A DNA stretch of 5,503 bases from the NCBI GenBank assembly GCA_019234175.1, contig JAFALP010000324.1, forward strand, positions 1 to 5,503, written 5' to 3'. The notes under the pieces were generated by a model that was not told the origin of the DNA, did not search any database, and was given only the letters and a program-made list of their open reading frames with translations. The position numbers and the translations under genes are program-made. Origin of the DNA: Actinomycetota bacterium (GTDB taxonomy: Bacteria > Actinomycetota > Thermoleophilia > Gaiellales > Gaiellaceae). Every line of letters begins with the position of its first letter. The first letter of the stretch is position 1. Shown here in pieces: positions 5,334 to 5,503 of the stretch.

Positions 5334-5503
5334 AGGCGCTCGCGGTCATCCTCGCCGTCGTCGTCGCCGCCACGGCGGCGCAGGCGGCGCGCGCGGACGG
5401 CGATCCGGCGAGCGACTACCTGCTCGGATACAAGATCTTCCTTCCGTACGACGCGAAGTTCCCGCCGAAGCAGGCGGCCGAGCTGACCGGTGTCATCGCG
5501 TCC
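5330..5503 (+). CDS. Secreted hypothetical protein, second tandem paralogue (C-terminus beyond window)
   Basis: The ATG at 5330 overlaps the previous TGA (ATGA). 58 codons are visible and the frame is open at the right edge. The signal peptide is again exactly 22 residues and ends AARA before Asp23. The mature start DGDPASDYLL is identical to that of the first paralogue. Similarity continues as YKIFLP against QRVFVP and KQAAELTGVIAS against QQQALQKAVASA, then the window ends. The first copy has 157 residues, so about 100 are probably missing. The identical leader length, shared cleavage site and stop/start overlap show it arose by duplication of the preceding gene within the operon. The function is unknown, as for its neighbour, and the operon may hold further copies downstream. 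Confidence 0.87.
   Translation, partial: MKALAVILAVVVAATAAQAARADGDPASDYLLGYKIFLPYDAKFPPKQAAELTGVIAS
5331..5420 (+). repeat. Direct repeat, copy 2 (5' end of the second paralogue)
   Basis: This is the partner of 4861-4950. The strongest blocks are TCGTCGCCGC, ACGGCGGCG and AGCGACTACC. Similarity drops quickly at DNA level after about 5420 while the proteins stay alignable, so the duplication is not recent. Confidence 0.75.

Overview
The window is about 70% GC. Every convincing gene has G or C at nearly all third codon positions, and several use GTG or TTG starts. This fits a high-GC actinobacterium. The exported protein families look like ones I recall from Thermoleophilia (Gaiellales/Solirubrobacterales), but that placement rests on memory of the families and is not proven here. 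I see no RNA gene, CRISPR array, insertion sequence or phage gene.

Left part (1-2457, minus strand): two genes lie head to tail with a 29-nt gap and probably form an operon. The upstream gene encodes a dienelactone-hydrolase-family alpha/beta hydrolase with a Cys-Asp-His triad. The downstream gene encodes a thiamine-pyrophosphate enzyme of the pyruvate oxidase/acetolactate synthase superfamily, cut by the left window edge. A 41-nt gap separates this pair from the genes on the plus strand.

Middle part (2499-4026): a 50-codon gene with a good ribosome binding site is followed after 10 nt by a 339-residue protein with a signal peptide, a His-bearing external domain and about five membrane segments. 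A 144-residue minus-strand gene comes next. It overlaps the 3' end of the membrane-protein gene by 90 nt and, with the best starts, the 5' end of the next plus-strand gene by 75 nt.

Right part (3952-5503, plus strand): a lipoprotein with two His clusters and three extra Cys residues is followed by two tandem paralogous secreted proteins. They are joined by GTGA and ATGA stop/start overlaps, so this is a translationally coupled operon. It continues past the right edge.

The plus-strand genes encode an almost wholly exported set: a membrane protein, a lipoprotein and two secreted paralogues. His and Cys clusters make extracytoplasmic metal handling, perhaps copper, a reasonable but unproven hypothesis. 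The most unusual feature is the minus-strand gene wedged into this set and overlapping both neighbours.
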